Assembly: GCF_900109755.1 (NCBI RefSeq)
Contig: NZ_FOAR01000002.1
Span: 276,728-340,727 of the forward strand
Direction: 5' to 3'
DNA: 64,000 nucleotides
From: Pseudomonas agarici
Lineage (GTDB): Bacteria > Pseudomonadota > Gammaproteobacteria > Pseudomonadales > Pseudomonadaceae
A program made the translations under genes and the position numbers. The notes beneath the pieces are model-generated. The model did no database searches. It was not told the origin of the DNA and worked only from the letters and a program-made list of their open reading frames with translations. Below, one piece after another: positions 1-9,351 of the stretch. Each line of letters begins with the position of its first letter. Position 1 is the stretch's first letter.

Positions 1-832
1 CGATGCACACGGTCACCAGCAACGCGTCGAAGTCCGACAGGTGCAGTTCGTTCTTGCCGAAGGTCGGGGTGTAGGCGGTGATCAGATAGAACGATACCGT
101 GGTCATGACCACCAGCGCCATGCCCGCCAGCACCAGGCCGAAGTTCTGGCTGATCGAACGCATGACTTCCTGTAAGGTGGGGCGATGTTTGCGTGCCTGG
201 AATTCAGGTGTCTCTTCCAGCGAGCGGCGGATGATGAAGATCGTCGGGACGATCATGCAGCCGATCAGGAACGGCACGCGCCAACCCCATTCACCCATTT
301 GCTCGGGGCTCAGCCAGTGGTTCAAAGCCACCCCCAGCAAGCCGGCGAAGACCACTGCGGCCTGTTGACTGGCAGACTGCCAACTGACGAAAAAGCCTTT
401 GCGGCCCGGCGTCGAGATCTCGGCCAGGTAGACCGAAACACCGCCCAGCTCTACCCCAGCAGAGAAACCCTGCAACAGACGGCCCAACAGGACCAGCAGC
501 GGTGCCGCCACGCCGAGGGTTGCGTAACCCGGCACACCGGCAATCAACACCGTGCCTGCAGCCATCATCGCCAAGGTGATGATCAGCCCCTGACGACGAC
601 CATGGCGGTCGATGTAGGCACCGAGAAAGATCGCACCCAGCGGACGCATCAGGAAACCGGCACCGAAGGTAGCCAGAGAAAGCATCAGGGAGGCAAATGC
701 ACTGTCGGCCGGAAAGAAGGTTTTAGCGATGGCCGTGGCATAGAAGCCATAGACCATGAAGTCGAACATCTCAAGAAAGTTACCGCTGACAACGCGAAAA
801 ATCGCCTTGCCCTTGCCTGTACTCAAGGCCAT
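1..832 (-). CDS. MHS-family MFS transporter, citrate/tricarballylate-like (partial)
   Basis: The minus strand is open from an ATG at 832 to the window edge, giving 277 codons of the N-terminal part. It reads as a 12-TM major facilitator: after a short cytosolic start comes [10 protein letters not shown], then the loop-2/3 MFS signature [13 protein letters not shown], then [20 protein letters not shown], which is typical of the metabolite:H+ symporter group. The pattern resembles TcuC/CitA-type citrate or tricarballylate symporters, which sit in the inner membrane. A GGTGG ribosome site lies just upstream of the ATG. The 3' half is outside the window, so the exact substrate cannot be assigned. 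It occupies the place where nqr genes precede apbE in P. aeruginosa (from memory). Confidence 0.85.
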   Translation of the reverse strand, partial: MALSTGKGKAIFRVVSGNFLEMFDFMVYGFYATAIAKTFFPADSAFASLMLSLATFGAGFLMRPLGAIFLGAYIDRHGRRQGLIITLAMMAAGTVLIAGVPGYATLGVAAPLLVLLGRLLQGFSAGVELGGVSVYLAEISTPGRKGFFVSWQSASQQAAVVFAGLLGVALNHWLSPEQMGEWGWRVPFLIGCMIVPTIFIIRRSLEETPEFQARKHRPTLQEVMRSISQNFGLVLAGMALVVMTTVSFYLITAYTPTFGKNELHLSDFDALLVTVCI

Positions 833-1168
833 TTTTATCCACCACGTTGGCTTTCGAAGCAATCTTTCGTCGTTGTTCCTCGTGACTGATCCTTTCAGGT
901 ATCCGCAAGCTGGAAGAACAGTTTGTAACAATATGTGTATTGCCGAGGTCAGGCAACAAAAACCCCAGCCTCTGAGCAAAATGCCATAATCTGGCCACTA
1001 GAGCGTCTCAGTTGGTTTTTGGGGTGAGCAAGGTCGCGTGCCGCGGGGCTGAAAAGGTGTCCGAGACTAACCCAACACTGAAGGGCACCCAGGTGAGTTC
1101 CGAAGGCCGGCGGCCTGCAACGATCTAACGCATACTACGCAACCTCCAACGATGCCTTCTTAGCGATC
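833..1168. other. Intergenic region between divergent transporter gene and apbE
   Basis: This 336-base stretch must hold the promoters of the two divergent genes. I see short complementary pieces (GTCTCAG near 1006 and CGAGAC near 1071) but no convincing promoter, riboswitch or coding signal. Confidence 0.4.
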
Positions 1169-2209
1169 ATGTTATTTCCAGGCCCCAGGATTTTCTTACG
1201 AACAGGTATGCCATGGCTCGCCACCGCGTTCCTGCTGATCTGCGGCTGCGGTTCGCAAGACTCCCTGGAGCGGTTTGGTGGGCCTACCATGGGCAGTACC
1301 TATTCCATCCAATACGTGCGGCGTGCGGATGGGCCAGTGGCCCGTGAGGTCAAGGCCGAAGTCGAGGCGATTTTGGCTGAGGTCGACCAGCAGATGTCGA
1401 CCTATCGCAGCGACTCCGATATTGAACAGTTCAACGATCTGCCGGCCCATCGCTGTCGTCCCATGCCTGCCTCGATTCTGCGATTGGTGCGCGTGGGCGA
1501 GGAGTTGGCGCGGGCCAGCCAGGGAGCCTACGACCTGACGGTCGAGCCGCTGATGAATCTCTGGGGCTTTGGTCCGCAAGGGCGCAAGGAACAAGTGCCG
1601 CAGGCCGCGCAACTGGCCGAGGCCCGCCAACGCGTCGGGCACCTGCATCTGCGTGTCGAGGCCGAACGGTTGTGCAAGGACGCGGCCGTGCGGGTCGACT
1701 TCGATAGCATCGCCGCAGGCTACACGGTGGACCGGATTGCCGAGCGGCTGACGGCGATGGGCATTGAGAGCTTTCTAGCCGAGGTCACGGGCGAACTCAA
1801 GGCAGTGGGCCGCAAACCCGACGGCAGCCCCTGGCGCGTTGCGCTGGAAGAACCGCGCGACGACCGGCAGGTCGCGCAACGCGTCATCGATATCGATGGC
1901 TACGGGGTGTCCACTTCCGGTGACTATCGCAATTATTTCGAGCAGGATGGCAGGCGGTACTCCCACACCTTCGATGCGCTCACCGGCGCGCCGATTACCC
2001 ACGGGCTGGCGGCGGTCACGGTGATCGATCCCTCGACCCTGATGGCCGATGGGTTATCGACGATGCTGTTGATCCTGGGCCCCGAGCGCGGTTGGGACTA
2101 CGCGCAGGAGCACGATATCGCTGCATTTTTTGTGGTGCGTGCCGATACCGGTTTCGTCACGCGAACGAATTTGGCGTTTGACCGATTGTTCAGCGACAAG
2201 GCACATTAA
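1169..2209 (+). CDS. apbE: FAD:protein FMN transferase, ApbE family lipoprotein
   Basis: The 346-aa protein moves FMN from FAD onto a threonine of target proteins (classically NqrB/NqrC or RnfG/RnfD) on the outer side of the inner membrane. Visible features are an N-terminal hydrophobic stretch ending in ICGC at Cys27, compatible with a lipobox, then GPTMGSTYSIQY near residue 40, the DFDSIAAGYTVD segment near 180, and the C-terminal SHTFDALTGAP metal/flavin motif of the family. The start at 1169 keeps the two arginines before the signal core; an ATG at 1208 is an alternative. Neither start has a strong ribosome site. No nqr or rnf genes are visible here, so the client protein is unknown. Confidence 0.88.
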   Translation: MLFPGPRIFLRTGMPWLATAFLLICGCGSQDSLERFGGPTMGSTYSIQYVRRADGPVAREVKAEVEAILAEVDQQMSTYRSDSDIEQFNDLPAHRCRPMPASILRLVRVGEELARASQGAYDLTVEPLMNLWGFGPQGRKEQVPQAAQLAEARQRVGHLHLRVEAERLCKDAAVRVDFDSIAAGYTVDRIAERLTAMGIESFLAEVTGELKAVGRKPDGSPWRVALEEPRDDRQVAQRVIDIDGYGVSTSGDYRNYFEQDGRRYSHTFDALTGAPITHGLAAVTVIDPSTLMADGLSTMLLILGPERGWDYAQEHDIAAFFVVRADTGFVTRTNLAFDRLFSDKAH

Positions 2210-2373
2210 CTTGAGTGCCTGGGCCTAGCCCGCGACGCGGCCAAGGGTTAGTGTGCGCGGCGTTAACGTTTCTATAGACTGCACACCGAGATTTGATCCT
2301 TCATGTCGTCGGTTGCGACATGGTTTAGCCGCAGGTGCCAGAGGGGTGCCTCGGCCTGTTCTGAGGAGTACGC

Positions 2374-3768
2374 ATGGCTGTCTACAACTACGACGTGGTG
2401 GTACTGGGTTCTGGGCCCGCTGGAGAAGGTGCGGCGATGAACGCCGCCAAAGCAGGGCGCAAGGTGGCGATGGTCGACAGCCGTCGGCAGGTTGGCGGCA
2501 ACAGCACCCACCTGGGGACCATCCCGTCCAAGGCCCTGCGTCACTCTGTACGACAGATCATGCAGTTCAACACTAACCCGATGTTCCGGGCCATCGGTGA
2601 GCCACGCTGGTTCTCCTTCCCGGATGTGCTCAAGAGTGCGGAAAAGGTGATCTCCAAGCAGGTTGCCTCGCGCACTGGTTACTATGCCCGTAACCGCGTG
2701 GACCTGTTTTTCGGCACTGGCAGCTTCGCCGACGAGCAGACCATCGAAGTGGTTTGCTCCAACGGCGTGGTCGAGACGCTGGTGGCCAGGCACATCATCA
2801 TCGCTACCGGTTCGCGGCCTTATCGCCCAGCCGATATCGATTTCCATCACCCGCGTATCTACGACAGCGACACGATCCTCAGCCTGGGCCATACCCCGCG
2901 CAAGCTGATTATCTACGGGGCCGGGGTGATCGGTTGCGAATACGCCTCGATCTTCAGTGGTCTGGGGGTGCTGGTGGAACTGGTGGATAACCGCGACCAG
3001 TTGCTCAGCTTCCTCGACTCGGAGATTTCCCAGGCGCTGAGCTACCACTTCAGCAACAACAACATCACCGTGCGCCACAACGAAGAGTACGAGCGCGTCG
3101 AGGGCCTGGACAATGGGGTGATCCTGCACCTGAAGTCGGGCAAGAAAATCAAGGCCGATGCCTTGCTTTGGTGTAACGGCCGTACCGGCAACACCGATAA
3201 GCTGGGCATGGAGAACATCGGGGTCAAGGTCAACGGCCGTGGCCAGATCGAGGTCGACGAGAACTATCGTACCTGCGTGCCCAACATCTATGGTGCTGGC
3301 GATGTGATCGGCTGGCCGAGCCTGGCCAGTGCCGCCCACGACCAGGGCCGTTCGGCGGCGGGCAGCATTGTCGACAACGGTAGCTGGCGCTATGTCAACG
3401 ACGTGCCGACCGGGATCTACACCATTCCGGAGATCAGCTCGATCGGCAAGAACGAGCATGAACTGACCAAGGCCAAGGTGCCTTACGAAGTGGGCAAGGC
3501 ATTCTTCAAGAGCATGGCCCGGGCGCAGATCGCCGGCGAGCCACAAGGCATGTTGAAGATCCTGTTCCACCGCGAGACCCTGGAGGTCCTCGGCGTTCAT
3601 TGCTTCGGTTACCAGGCCTCGGAGATCGTGCACATTGGCCAGGCGATCATGAACCAGCCGGGCGAGAACAACACCCTGAAGTACTTCGTCAACACCACCT
3701 TCAACTACCCGACCATGGCCGAAGCCTATCGGGTAGCGGCTTATGATGGTCTCAACCGGCTTTTTTGA
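2374..3768 (+). CDS. sthA: Soluble pyridine nucleotide transhydrogenase
   Basis: This 464-aa FAD flavoprotein belongs to the disulfide-reductase fold and passes hydride between NADPH and NAD+ in the cytosol, usually to drain excess NADPH. The FAD dinucleotide motif is [12 protein letters not shown] at about residues 10-21 and the NAD(P) motif is [13 protein letters not shown] near 182. The redox-active cysteine pair of lipoamide dehydrogenases is replaced by [13 protein letters not shown] at 41-53, which is the hallmark of SthA and rules out a disulfide reductase. A GAGGAG ribosome site precedes the ATG. The length matches the family. Confidence 0.97.
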   Translation: MAVYNYDVVVLGSGPAGEGAAMNAAKAGRKVAMVDSRRQVGGNSTHLGTIPSKALRHSVRQIMQFNTNPMFRAIGEPRWFSFPDVLKSAEKVISKQVASRTGYYARNRVDLFFGTGSFADEQTIEVVCSNGVVETLVARHIIIATGSRPYRPADIDFHHPRIYDSDTILSLGHTPRKLIIYGAGVIGCEYASIFSGLGVLVELVDNRDQLLSFLDSEISQALSYHFSNNNITVRHNEEYERVEGLDNGVILHLKSGKKIKADALLWCNGRTGNTDKLGMENIGVKVNGRGQIEVDENYRTCVPNIYGAGDVIGWPSLASAAHDQGRSAAGSIVDNGSWRYVNDVPTGIYTIPEISSIGKNEHELTKAKVPYEVGKAFFKSMARAQIAGEPQGMLKILFHRETLEVLGVHCFGYQASEIVHIGQAIMNQPGENNTLKYFVNTTFNYPTMAEAYRVAAYDGLNRLF

Positions 3769-3810
3769 GCGGCTCCGGCCGGTGGCCTGAGCCGGCCGGG
3801 GAGACCGATT

Positions 3811-4533
3811 TCAGCCTTTCCCAAGTGTGGCCGTGGCCAAACCGGGAAAGTCTGTAATCAGGCTGTCGACGCCGAAGTCGGCGAGCCTGCGCATCAGCGC
3901 CGGCTCGTTGACTGTCCATACCGACACATGCAGACCCTGGCGCTGAGCCTTGATCAGGCGTTCCGGGGTGCAGAGCGTCCAGTTCAACGCCAGAATCTGG
4001 CAGCCATAACTCTGCGCAATCTTCAGCGGGTCGAGCCAGGCGTATTCGGCTACCAGTCCACGTGACAGATCAGGGGTCAGCTCCAAGGCGGCCTTGAGCA
4101 CCTCGCGAGAGCTGGAGGTGACGGTGACCCTGTCCAGCAGGCCGAAGCGCTGGGCCATTTCGCGGATCGCCAGTACGGTGGTTGCGGCGCGGGTACGTGA
4201 AGCGCTCTTGACTTCCAGTTGCCAGTGTTCGAACTCGCACTGCTCGAACAATTCCTCCAGGCGCGGAATCGGACACGGGGTGATCCAACCCGGACCGCCC
4301 TTGCGTGCGTCGTAGGTCACAAGGTCGGCGGCCGAATGCTCGACCACCTTGCCGCGTCGGTCGGTGGTGCGCTTGAGGGTCGGGTCATGGATCACCATCA
4401 ATTCGCCATCCATGGACAGATGCAAATCCAGTTCGCAGCGGCGCACGCCGTGTTTGAGGCACTCCTGGAAGCTGGTCAGGGTGTTTTCCGGTGCCTCGCC
4501 TTTGGCACCACGATGGCCATAAATCAGAGTCAC
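3811..4533 (-). CDS. Glycerophosphodiester phosphodiesterase (cytosolic, UgpQ-like)
   Basis: The 240-aa enzyme hydrolyses glycerophosphodiesters to glycerol-3-phosphate and an alcohol. It has the TIM-barrel GDPD motifs: IYGHRGAKGEAPENT right at the N-terminus (catalytic His, substrate Arg, Glu) and ELDLHLSMDGELMVIHDP at about 35-52 (metal-binding Glu/Asp and second catalytic His). I chose the GTG at 4533 because AAGGAG lies 5 bases upstream and the family starts exactly there; an upstream ATG at 4581 would add 16 residues with no homology. There is no signal peptide, so it is cytosolic. It converges with sthA. Confidence 0.92.
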   Translation of the reverse strand: MTLIYGHRGAKGEAPENTLTSFQECLKHGVRRCELDLHLSMDGELMVIHDPTLKRTTDRRGKVVEHSAADLVTYDARKGGPGWITPCPIPRLEELFEQCEFEHWQLEVKSASRTRAATTVLAIREMAQRFGLLDRVTVTSSSREVLKAALELTPDLSRGLVAEYAWLDPLKIAQSYGCQILALNWTLCTPERLIKAQRQGLHVSVWTVNEPALMRRLADFGVDSLITDFPGLATATLGKG

Positions 4534-4595
4534 GACTGCTCCTTCAAGGAAAAAATGATCCTGCAAATAATCGGGTCGCACGATAAATCCAGGGC

Positions 4596-5183
4596 TTAAC
4601 TCGCCTCGGGATCGTTTTGCTCGCGAGCCAGGCGTCGTTGCTGCGCCTGTTTCTGGAGGATATAGCGTGCCAGCAGTTGGCGCTGGGCATCGGTCAATGC
4701 TTGGAATTCGGTGCCGATTTCGAAAGTGCCGAAGCTCTGTGGTTTGCAGTGGACCACCTTGGCCCGCAACAGCAGCCCGAGGGCCTGCGGCATCAGCACC
4801 AGCTTGACCGCCAGGTGGGTGCCCGCCAGGTAGGCCTGGTGATGGCTGAACTCAATGCCGCCTTCGGAGATGATCACCGATTGCGGTTCGCCGAACTCGC
4901 CGAGCACGGTCAAGGCCATGACCTGGCTGAGCAGGTCGATGCGCTTGTTCTGCGATTTCAGGTAGGCCGACAGCGTCCGGTCGCGCTCGCTGACCTGGCG
5001 CAGCAGATGCTGCGATTCGAATTCGCTCAGGTGCAGTTCGCTGAGCAGATTGAAGAGCGGCGAAGCATCCTGCAATACTTCCCGGTGAGCGGCATCGGCG
5101 GCAGACAGAGGGTGGATTTCCAGTGCGATCGTGTCCTCGATACGGTAGTATTCGCGGCGATCTTCTTCATCTAATGTCGACAT
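4596..5183 (-). CDS. PilZ domain protein
   Basis: The protein is 195 aa if it starts at MSTLDEEDRREYYRIED (ATG at 5183), which I prefer to an upstream in-frame ATG at 5297 that overlaps the lolC start. The N-terminal RREYYR carries the RxxxR arm used by PilZ proteins to hold cyclic di-GMP. The second element, normally (D/N)xSxxG, reads IISEGG, so the Asp/Asn is missing. A middle region (about 50-110) looks helical. It neighbours the GDPD and lol genes in other pseudomonads too (from memory). Binding of c-di-GMP is uncertain. Confidence 0.75.
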   Translation of the reverse strand: MSTLDEEDRREYYRIEDTIALEIHPLSAADAAHREVLQDASPLFNLLSELHLSEFESQHLLRQVSERDRTLSAYLKSQNKRIDLLSQVMALTVLGEFGEPQSVIISEGGIEFSHHQAYLAGTHLAVKLVLMPQALGLLLRAKVVHCKPQSFGTFEIGTEFQALTDAQRQLLARYILQKQAQQRRLAREQNDPEAS

Positions 5184-5295
5184 GGCGAACCCAAGGTAGA
5201 GGTGATGGTCTGAGTGTAAAGCTGCTGACCCCGCCTCGCCACATTGGACGTCTTCTTTTCCTCCGAACTTCTTTGCCTTCGAACTAGCCTCCGAC

Positions 5296-6546
5296 ATGTT
5301 CAGACCACTTTTCGTATTTATCGGTACGCGTTACACCCGTGCAAAGCGCCGCAGTCACTTTGTTTCGTTCATTTCCCTGACATCCATGATTGGCCTTGCC
5401 TTGGGCGTGGTAGTGATGATCGTGGTGCTGTCGGTGATGAACGGCTTCGACCGTGAAATGCGCGACCGCGTGCTGGGCATGGTGCCCCACGCCACCCTCG
5501 AGTCGGGCCAGCCGATCAGTGACTGGCCGAGCCTGGCGGACAAGGTCCGGCACAACCCGAAAGTCGCCGCCGTGGCCCCGTTCACTCAGATGCAGGGGTT
5601 GCTGACCAACAACGGTCAGGTGCAGAAGGTGCTGCTCAATGCCATCGATCCGGCGCAGGAGCGTAAGGTCTCGATCATTGACCGGTTCATGCTCCAGGGC
5701 CAGCTTGATGCGTTGTCGCCTGGCAGCTTCGGCATCGTCATTGGCGACAAGGCGGCGACCAAGCTCGGTGTCGGTCTCGGCGACAAGCTGACTTTCGTCG
5801 CTCCGGAAGTCACGGTGACGCCGGCGGGAATGTTCCCGCGGATGAAGCGCTTTACCGTGGTCGGGATCTTCCATGTCGGCGCTGGCGAACTGGATGGCTA
5901 TCTCGGCCTGACCAATCTCGATGACCTCGCGCGCCTGCATCGTTGGAAACCGGATCAGGTCCAGGGCCTGCGCCTGAAGTTCAACGACCTGTTCCAGGCA
6001 CCGCGCACGGCCTGGGAAATCGCCCAGCAGTTGGGCGACAACCACTACTACGCCCGCGACTGGACCCGTACCCACGGCAACCTGTACCAGGCAATCAAGA
6101 TGGAAAAAGCCATCATCGGCCTGCTGCTGCTGCTGATCGTGGCGGTGGCGGCGTTTAACATCATCTCGACCCTGGTGATGGTGGTGAACGACAAGAAAGG
6201 CGATATCGCCATCCTACGTACCCTGGGGGCCACGCCGGGGCAGATCATGAGGATCTTCATGGTCCAGGGCACCGTGATCGGCGTGGTGGGCACGCTGATT
6301 GGTGCGGCGGTGGGAATGTTCGCCGCGCTCAATGTCAGCGCGGCGATTTCTGCCCTCGAAGGTCTGATCGGGCACAAATTCCTCAATGCCGATGTGTATT
6401 TCATCGACTACCTGCCGTCCCAACTGATGGCCCAGGATGTCTTGGCGGTCTGTGGCGCGGCGTTGGTCCTGAGTTTCCTCGCCACCTTGTATCCGGCCTG
6501 GCGTGCGGCGCGCACCCAGCCTGCGGAGGCGCTACGTTATGAGTGA
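5296..6546 (+). CDS. lolC: Lipoprotein-releasing ABC transporter permease LolC (LolC/E/F family)
   Basis: The 416-aa inner-membrane permease works with LolD ATPase to extract outer-membrane lipoproteins and hand them to LolA. One TM helix lies at the N-terminus (about 22-45, after [19 protein letters not shown]), followed by a large periplasmic domain and an FtsX-type domain with three TM helices at the C-terminus (about 275-405), ending [12 protein letters not shown]. The gene overlaps lolD by 8 bases at ATGAGTGA, indicating translational coupling. It is very similar to the second permease at 7365. Confidence 0.95.
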   Translation: MFRPLFVFIGTRYTRAKRRSHFVSFISLTSMIGLALGVVVMIVVLSVMNGFDREMRDRVLGMVPHATLESGQPISDWPSLADKVRHNPKVAAVAPFTQMQGLLTNNGQVQKVLLNAIDPAQERKVSIIDRFMLQGQLDALSPGSFGIVIGDKAATKLGVGLGDKLTFVAPEVTVTPAGMFPRMKRFTVVGIFHVGAGELDGYLGLTNLDDLARLHRWKPDQVQGLRLKFNDLFQAPRTAWEIAQQLGDNHYYARDWTRTHGNLYQAIKMEKAIIGLLLLLIVAVAAFNIISTLVMVVNDKKGDIAILRTLGATPGQIMRIFMVQGTVIGVVGTLIGAAVGMFAALNVSAAISALEGLIGHKFLNADVYFIDYLPSQLMAQDVLAVCGAALVLSFLATLYPAWRAARTQPAEALRYE

Positions 6547-7240
6547 GTTAGGCATGAGTGATAAAGCAGTGCTGAGTTGCCGCAACCTGGGCAAGTCCTA
6601 CGAGGAGGGCCCGGAGTCGGTGGTGGTGTTGTCCGGCTTGCAGCTTGAGCTCCACGCGGGCGAGCGGGTGGCGATCGTTGGCAGTTCCGGCTCCGGCAAG
6701 AGCACCTTACTCAACCTGCTGGGCGGGCTGGATACGCCGTCCCAGGGCAGTGTCTGGCTGGCCGGCGAAGAGTTGTCGGCGTTGGGGGAAAAGGCCCGTG
6801 GGTTGTTGCGCAATCGTTCCCTGGGTTTCGTTTACCAGTTCCATCATCTGCTGGCGGAATTCACTGCACTGGAGAACGTCTGCATGCCGTTGCTGATCGG
6901 TCGCACGGCGATTCCCGAGGCCCGCCAGCGCGCTACTGCATTGCTGGCGCGGGTCGGCCTGGGGCACCGCCTGGAGCACAAACCGGCCGAGCTGTCCGGC
7001 GGTGAGCGCCAGCGCGTGGCGATTGCTCGGGCGCTGGTGAACAAACCGGGCCTGGTGATGCTCGACGAGCCGACCGGTAACCTCGACCACCACACTGCTC
7101 AGGGTATCCAGGACCTGATGCTGGAACTCAGCACCTCGATGCGCACGGCGTTCCTGGTGGTGACCCACGACATGAGCCTGGCCCGCCAGATGGACCGCGT
7201 GCTCCATCTGGAAGATGGCAAGCTGGTCCAAATCCCGTGA
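6539..7240 (+). CDS. lolD: Lipoprotein-releasing ABC transporter ATPase LolD
   Basis: This 233-aa cytosolic ATPase drives lipoprotein release by the LolC/LolE permeases. Walker A is [12 protein letters not shown], the ABC signature is [15 protein letters not shown], Walker B is [12 protein letters not shown] and the H-loop is VVTHDM, all canonical for the MacB/LolD group. The ATG at 6539 overlaps the lolC stop and has GGAGG 9 bases upstream. An ATG five codons further on (6554) is an alternative start. Confidence 0.96.
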   Translation: MSELGMSDKAVLSCRNLGKSYEEGPESVVVLSGLQLELHAGERVAIVGSSGSGKSTLLNLLGGLDTPSQGSVWLAGEELSALGEKARGLLRNRSLGFVYQFHHLLAEFTALENVCMPLLIGRTAIPEARQRATALLARVGLGHRLEHKPAELSGGERQRVAIARALVNKPGLVMLDEPTGNLDHHTAQGIQDLMLELSTSMRTAFLVVTHDMSLARQMDRVLHLEDGKLVQIP

Positions 7241-7364
7241 AAGCTACGGCGCTCGACGATACGGCGTTAAATACAGGCTCGCCGTCGCTCGCTGCGCTTT
7301 CGGGCGATTTGGATGTCTGTTCTTCATATTGAAGTAACTGTTATTTTTCTACGGTGGCTTGCGA

Positions 7365-8609
7365 ATGTTCCGACCGTTATCGATTTTCATCGGCACGCGC
7401 TATACCCGCGCCAAGCGCCGCAATCGCTTTGTCTCGTTTATCTCGATGACCTCAATGATCGGCCTGGCCCTGGGCGTGCTGGCAATGATCGTGGTGCTGT
7501 CGGTGATGAACGGTTTCCAGAAGGAAATGCAGTCGCGCATCCTTGGCATGGTGCCTCATGCGACCATCGTCGGCGTAAAGCCCATCGATGACTGGCTGCC
7601 GGTGGCTGAGGCGGCAATGAAGAATCCCGAAGTGATCGCGGCGGTGCCGTTCACTGAAATGGACGGGATGCTGTCGTACAAGGGCTCGATGCAACCGATC
7701 CAGATCAGCGGCGTCGATCCGGCCCAGGAAGGCAAGGTCTCGATCGTTGCCCAACATATTGTCCAGGGCCAGTTGGATGACCTAAAGCCGGGCGAGTTCG
7801 GCGTGGTGATCGGCGATATCACCGCGCGGCGCTTTCGCCTGAATATCGGTGACAAGTTGACGTTGATCGTCCCCGAGCTCAGCTCCGCGCCGGGTGGCAT
7901 CACCCCGCGTATGCAACGCCTGAACGTGGTTGGGGTATTCAAGGTCGGTGCCGAGCTGGATGGTTCCATGGCCCTGATCCATATGGCGGATGCGGCGGAT
8001 ATCCAGCACTGGCAACCGAACCAGGTGCAGAGTGTGCGCCTGGCGGTGAAGGACCTGTATGCCGCGCCCCGAGTCTCGGCTCACATTGCCAGCGGGCTGG
8101 GCGCCGAGTTCACGGCGGATAACTGGACCCATACCCAGGGCAGCCTGTTCAGCGCGATGAAGATGGAAAAGACCATGATCGGCCTGCTGCTGATGATGAT
8201 CGTGGCGGTGGCGGCGTTCAATATCATCGCGACGCTGATCATGGTGGTGAACGACAAGGGGGCGGATATCGCCATCTTGCGCACCCTTGGCGCCACGCCC
8301 CGGCAAATCATGACGATCTTCATGGTCCAGGGCACGGTAATCGGGATTGTCGGGACCTTGATCGGTGGTGTGCTCGGCGTGATCGCGGCGCTCAATGTCA
8401 GCGAACTGGTGGGTTGGATCGAGCGCATCAGTGGGCAGCACATCTTCAGTTCCGATGTGTACTTCGTCAGCAACCTGCCGTCACAGTTGCAGGCGGGGGA
8501 TGTAGTGTTGATCTGTTCGGCCGGGTTTATCCTCAGTTTCCTGGCGACCCTGTACCCGGCATATCGGGCGGCGAAGATCGAGCCGGCGCATGCGCTAAGA
8601 TATTCGTAG
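7365..8609 (+). CDS. lolE: Lipoprotein-releasing ABC transporter permease LolE (LolC/E/F family)
   Basis: This 414-aa second permease of the Lol complex has the same architecture as LolC: N-terminal TM, periplasmic domain, FtsX domain with three TMs. It starts [19 protein letters not shown] and ends AKIEPAHALRYS, closely matching LolC throughout the membrane parts. The ATG at 7365 aligns with the LolC start and has GGTGG 8 bases upstream. A gap of 124 bases separates it from lolD, so it may have some expression of its own. Naming which copy is C and which is E rests on gene order only. Confidence 0.94.
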   Translation: MFRPLSIFIGTRYTRAKRRNRFVSFISMTSMIGLALGVLAMIVVLSVMNGFQKEMQSRILGMVPHATIVGVKPIDDWLPVAEAAMKNPEVIAAVPFTEMDGMLSYKGSMQPIQISGVDPAQEGKVSIVAQHIVQGQLDDLKPGEFGVVIGDITARRFRLNIGDKLTLIVPELSSAPGGITPRMQRLNVVGVFKVGAELDGSMALIHMADAADIQHWQPNQVQSVRLAVKDLYAAPRVSAHIASGLGAEFTADNWTHTQGSLFSAMKMEKTMIGLLLMMIVAVAAFNIIATLIMVVNDKGADIAILRTLGATPRQIMTIFMVQGTVIGIVGTLIGGVLGVIAALNVSELVGWIERISGQHIFSSDVYFVSNLPSQLQAGDVVLICSAGFILSFLATLYPAYRAAKIEPAHALRYS

Positions 8610-8733
8610 TCGGTGATGGCCTCTGTGGCGGGTGGGCTGGTCGGAACGCCGCACCGCCGCTGGGCGCGAAGCGTTGTGTCAGATGGAACGCGGTACTTGC
8701 ACAGGGTCAATCCCATTCCGTTGGAGGGTGAGT

Positions 8734-9270
8734 ATGTTTGTTTTTAATAGCATTGCGCGCAATAGCCTGGCACTGGCCAGCCTGCTGGTGGCGGGTTTTC
8801 CGGCCTGGGCATCGCCGGTCCACTATGACTTCGGCCAGCCCGCGCCCGCCGCGAAGGCCACCCGCACGATCGAAGTAGACATGACCGATATCGCCTTCAG
8901 CGCCAAGGAGCTGGAGGTCAAGGCCGGTGAAACCGTGCGTTTCGTACTGGTCAATAACGGCCATCTGCTGCATGAGTTCAACCTCGGCCATGCCTCGATG
9001 CATGCCGAGCACCAGCAGGAAATGCTCAAGATGCAACAGGCCGGCCTGTTAACCCCGACCGGCATACAGGAAGGCGCAATGGATCATTCCGCCATGGCGG
9101 GCATGGATCATGGGATGAAGCATGACGATCCCAACAGTGTGCTGGTGGCGCCGGGCAAGACCGCCGAACTGACCTGGACCTTCAATCAGGCCGGCAACCT
9201 GCAGTTTGCCTGCAATATCCCTGGCCATTACCAGGCAGGCATGGTCGGCGAGCTAAAAATCGACGGTTGA
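8734..9270 (+). CDS. Periplasmic cupredoxin-domain copper protein
   Basis: The 178-aa protein has a signal peptide (core about 10-22, likely cleavage after AWA at 27) and a plastocyanin-type fold. The expected type-1 copper ligands are visible: His80 in LLHEF, Cys160, His165 and Met170 in FACNIPGHYQAGM. Between the first His and the C-terminal ligand loop sits a Met/His-rich insert (about 86-130, with MHAEHQQEM and MDHSAMAGMDHGMKH), which probably binds extra copper. The role is inferred as periplasmic copper binding or electron transfer. A GGAGGG site precedes the ATG; an in-frame upstream ATG at 8632 lacks a signal peptide and is unlikely. Confidence 0.85.
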   Translation: MFVFNSIARNSLALASLLVAGFPAWASPVHYDFGQPAPAAKATRTIEVDMTDIAFSAKELEVKAGETVRFVLVNNGHLLHEFNLGHASMHAEHQQEMLKMQQAGLLTPTGIQEGAMDHSAMAGMDHGMKHDDPNSVLVAPGKTAELTWTFNQAGNLQFACNIPGHYQAGMVGELKIDG

Positions 9271-9293
9271 GCGGGGTCGGTTGCATCGCCACG

Positions 9294-9342
9294 CTGAAAG
9301 CCGCAGGTAAACCCGATAGACTGGTCGGGTTTATTCTTTCAG
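9294..9342 (+). promoter_or_regulatory. Long stem-loop overlapping the queF ribosome-binding site
   Basis: CTGAAAG (9294-9300) pairs with CTTTCAG (9336-9342), and inside it TAAACCCGA (9308-9316) pairs with TCGGGTTTA (9325-9333). The 3' arm runs into the AGG at 9341-9343 that is 8 bases before the queF ATG. It could be the terminator of the cupredoxin gene, an attenuator, or a translation-masking structure for queF. I see no match to known preQ1 aptamers. Confidence 0.55.
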
Positions 9343-9351
9343 GTTTCCGTT

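Noticed and set aside
2272..3633. 453-codon open frame on the minus strand
   Set aside because: It lies wholly opposite sthA, whose protein is unmistakable; high-GC DNA gives long antisense frames.
9280..9351. preQ1 riboswitch upstream of queF
   Set aside because: The stem-loop lacks the C-rich loop and A-rich tail of class I and the arrangement of class II, so only a generic regulatory hairpin is claimed.
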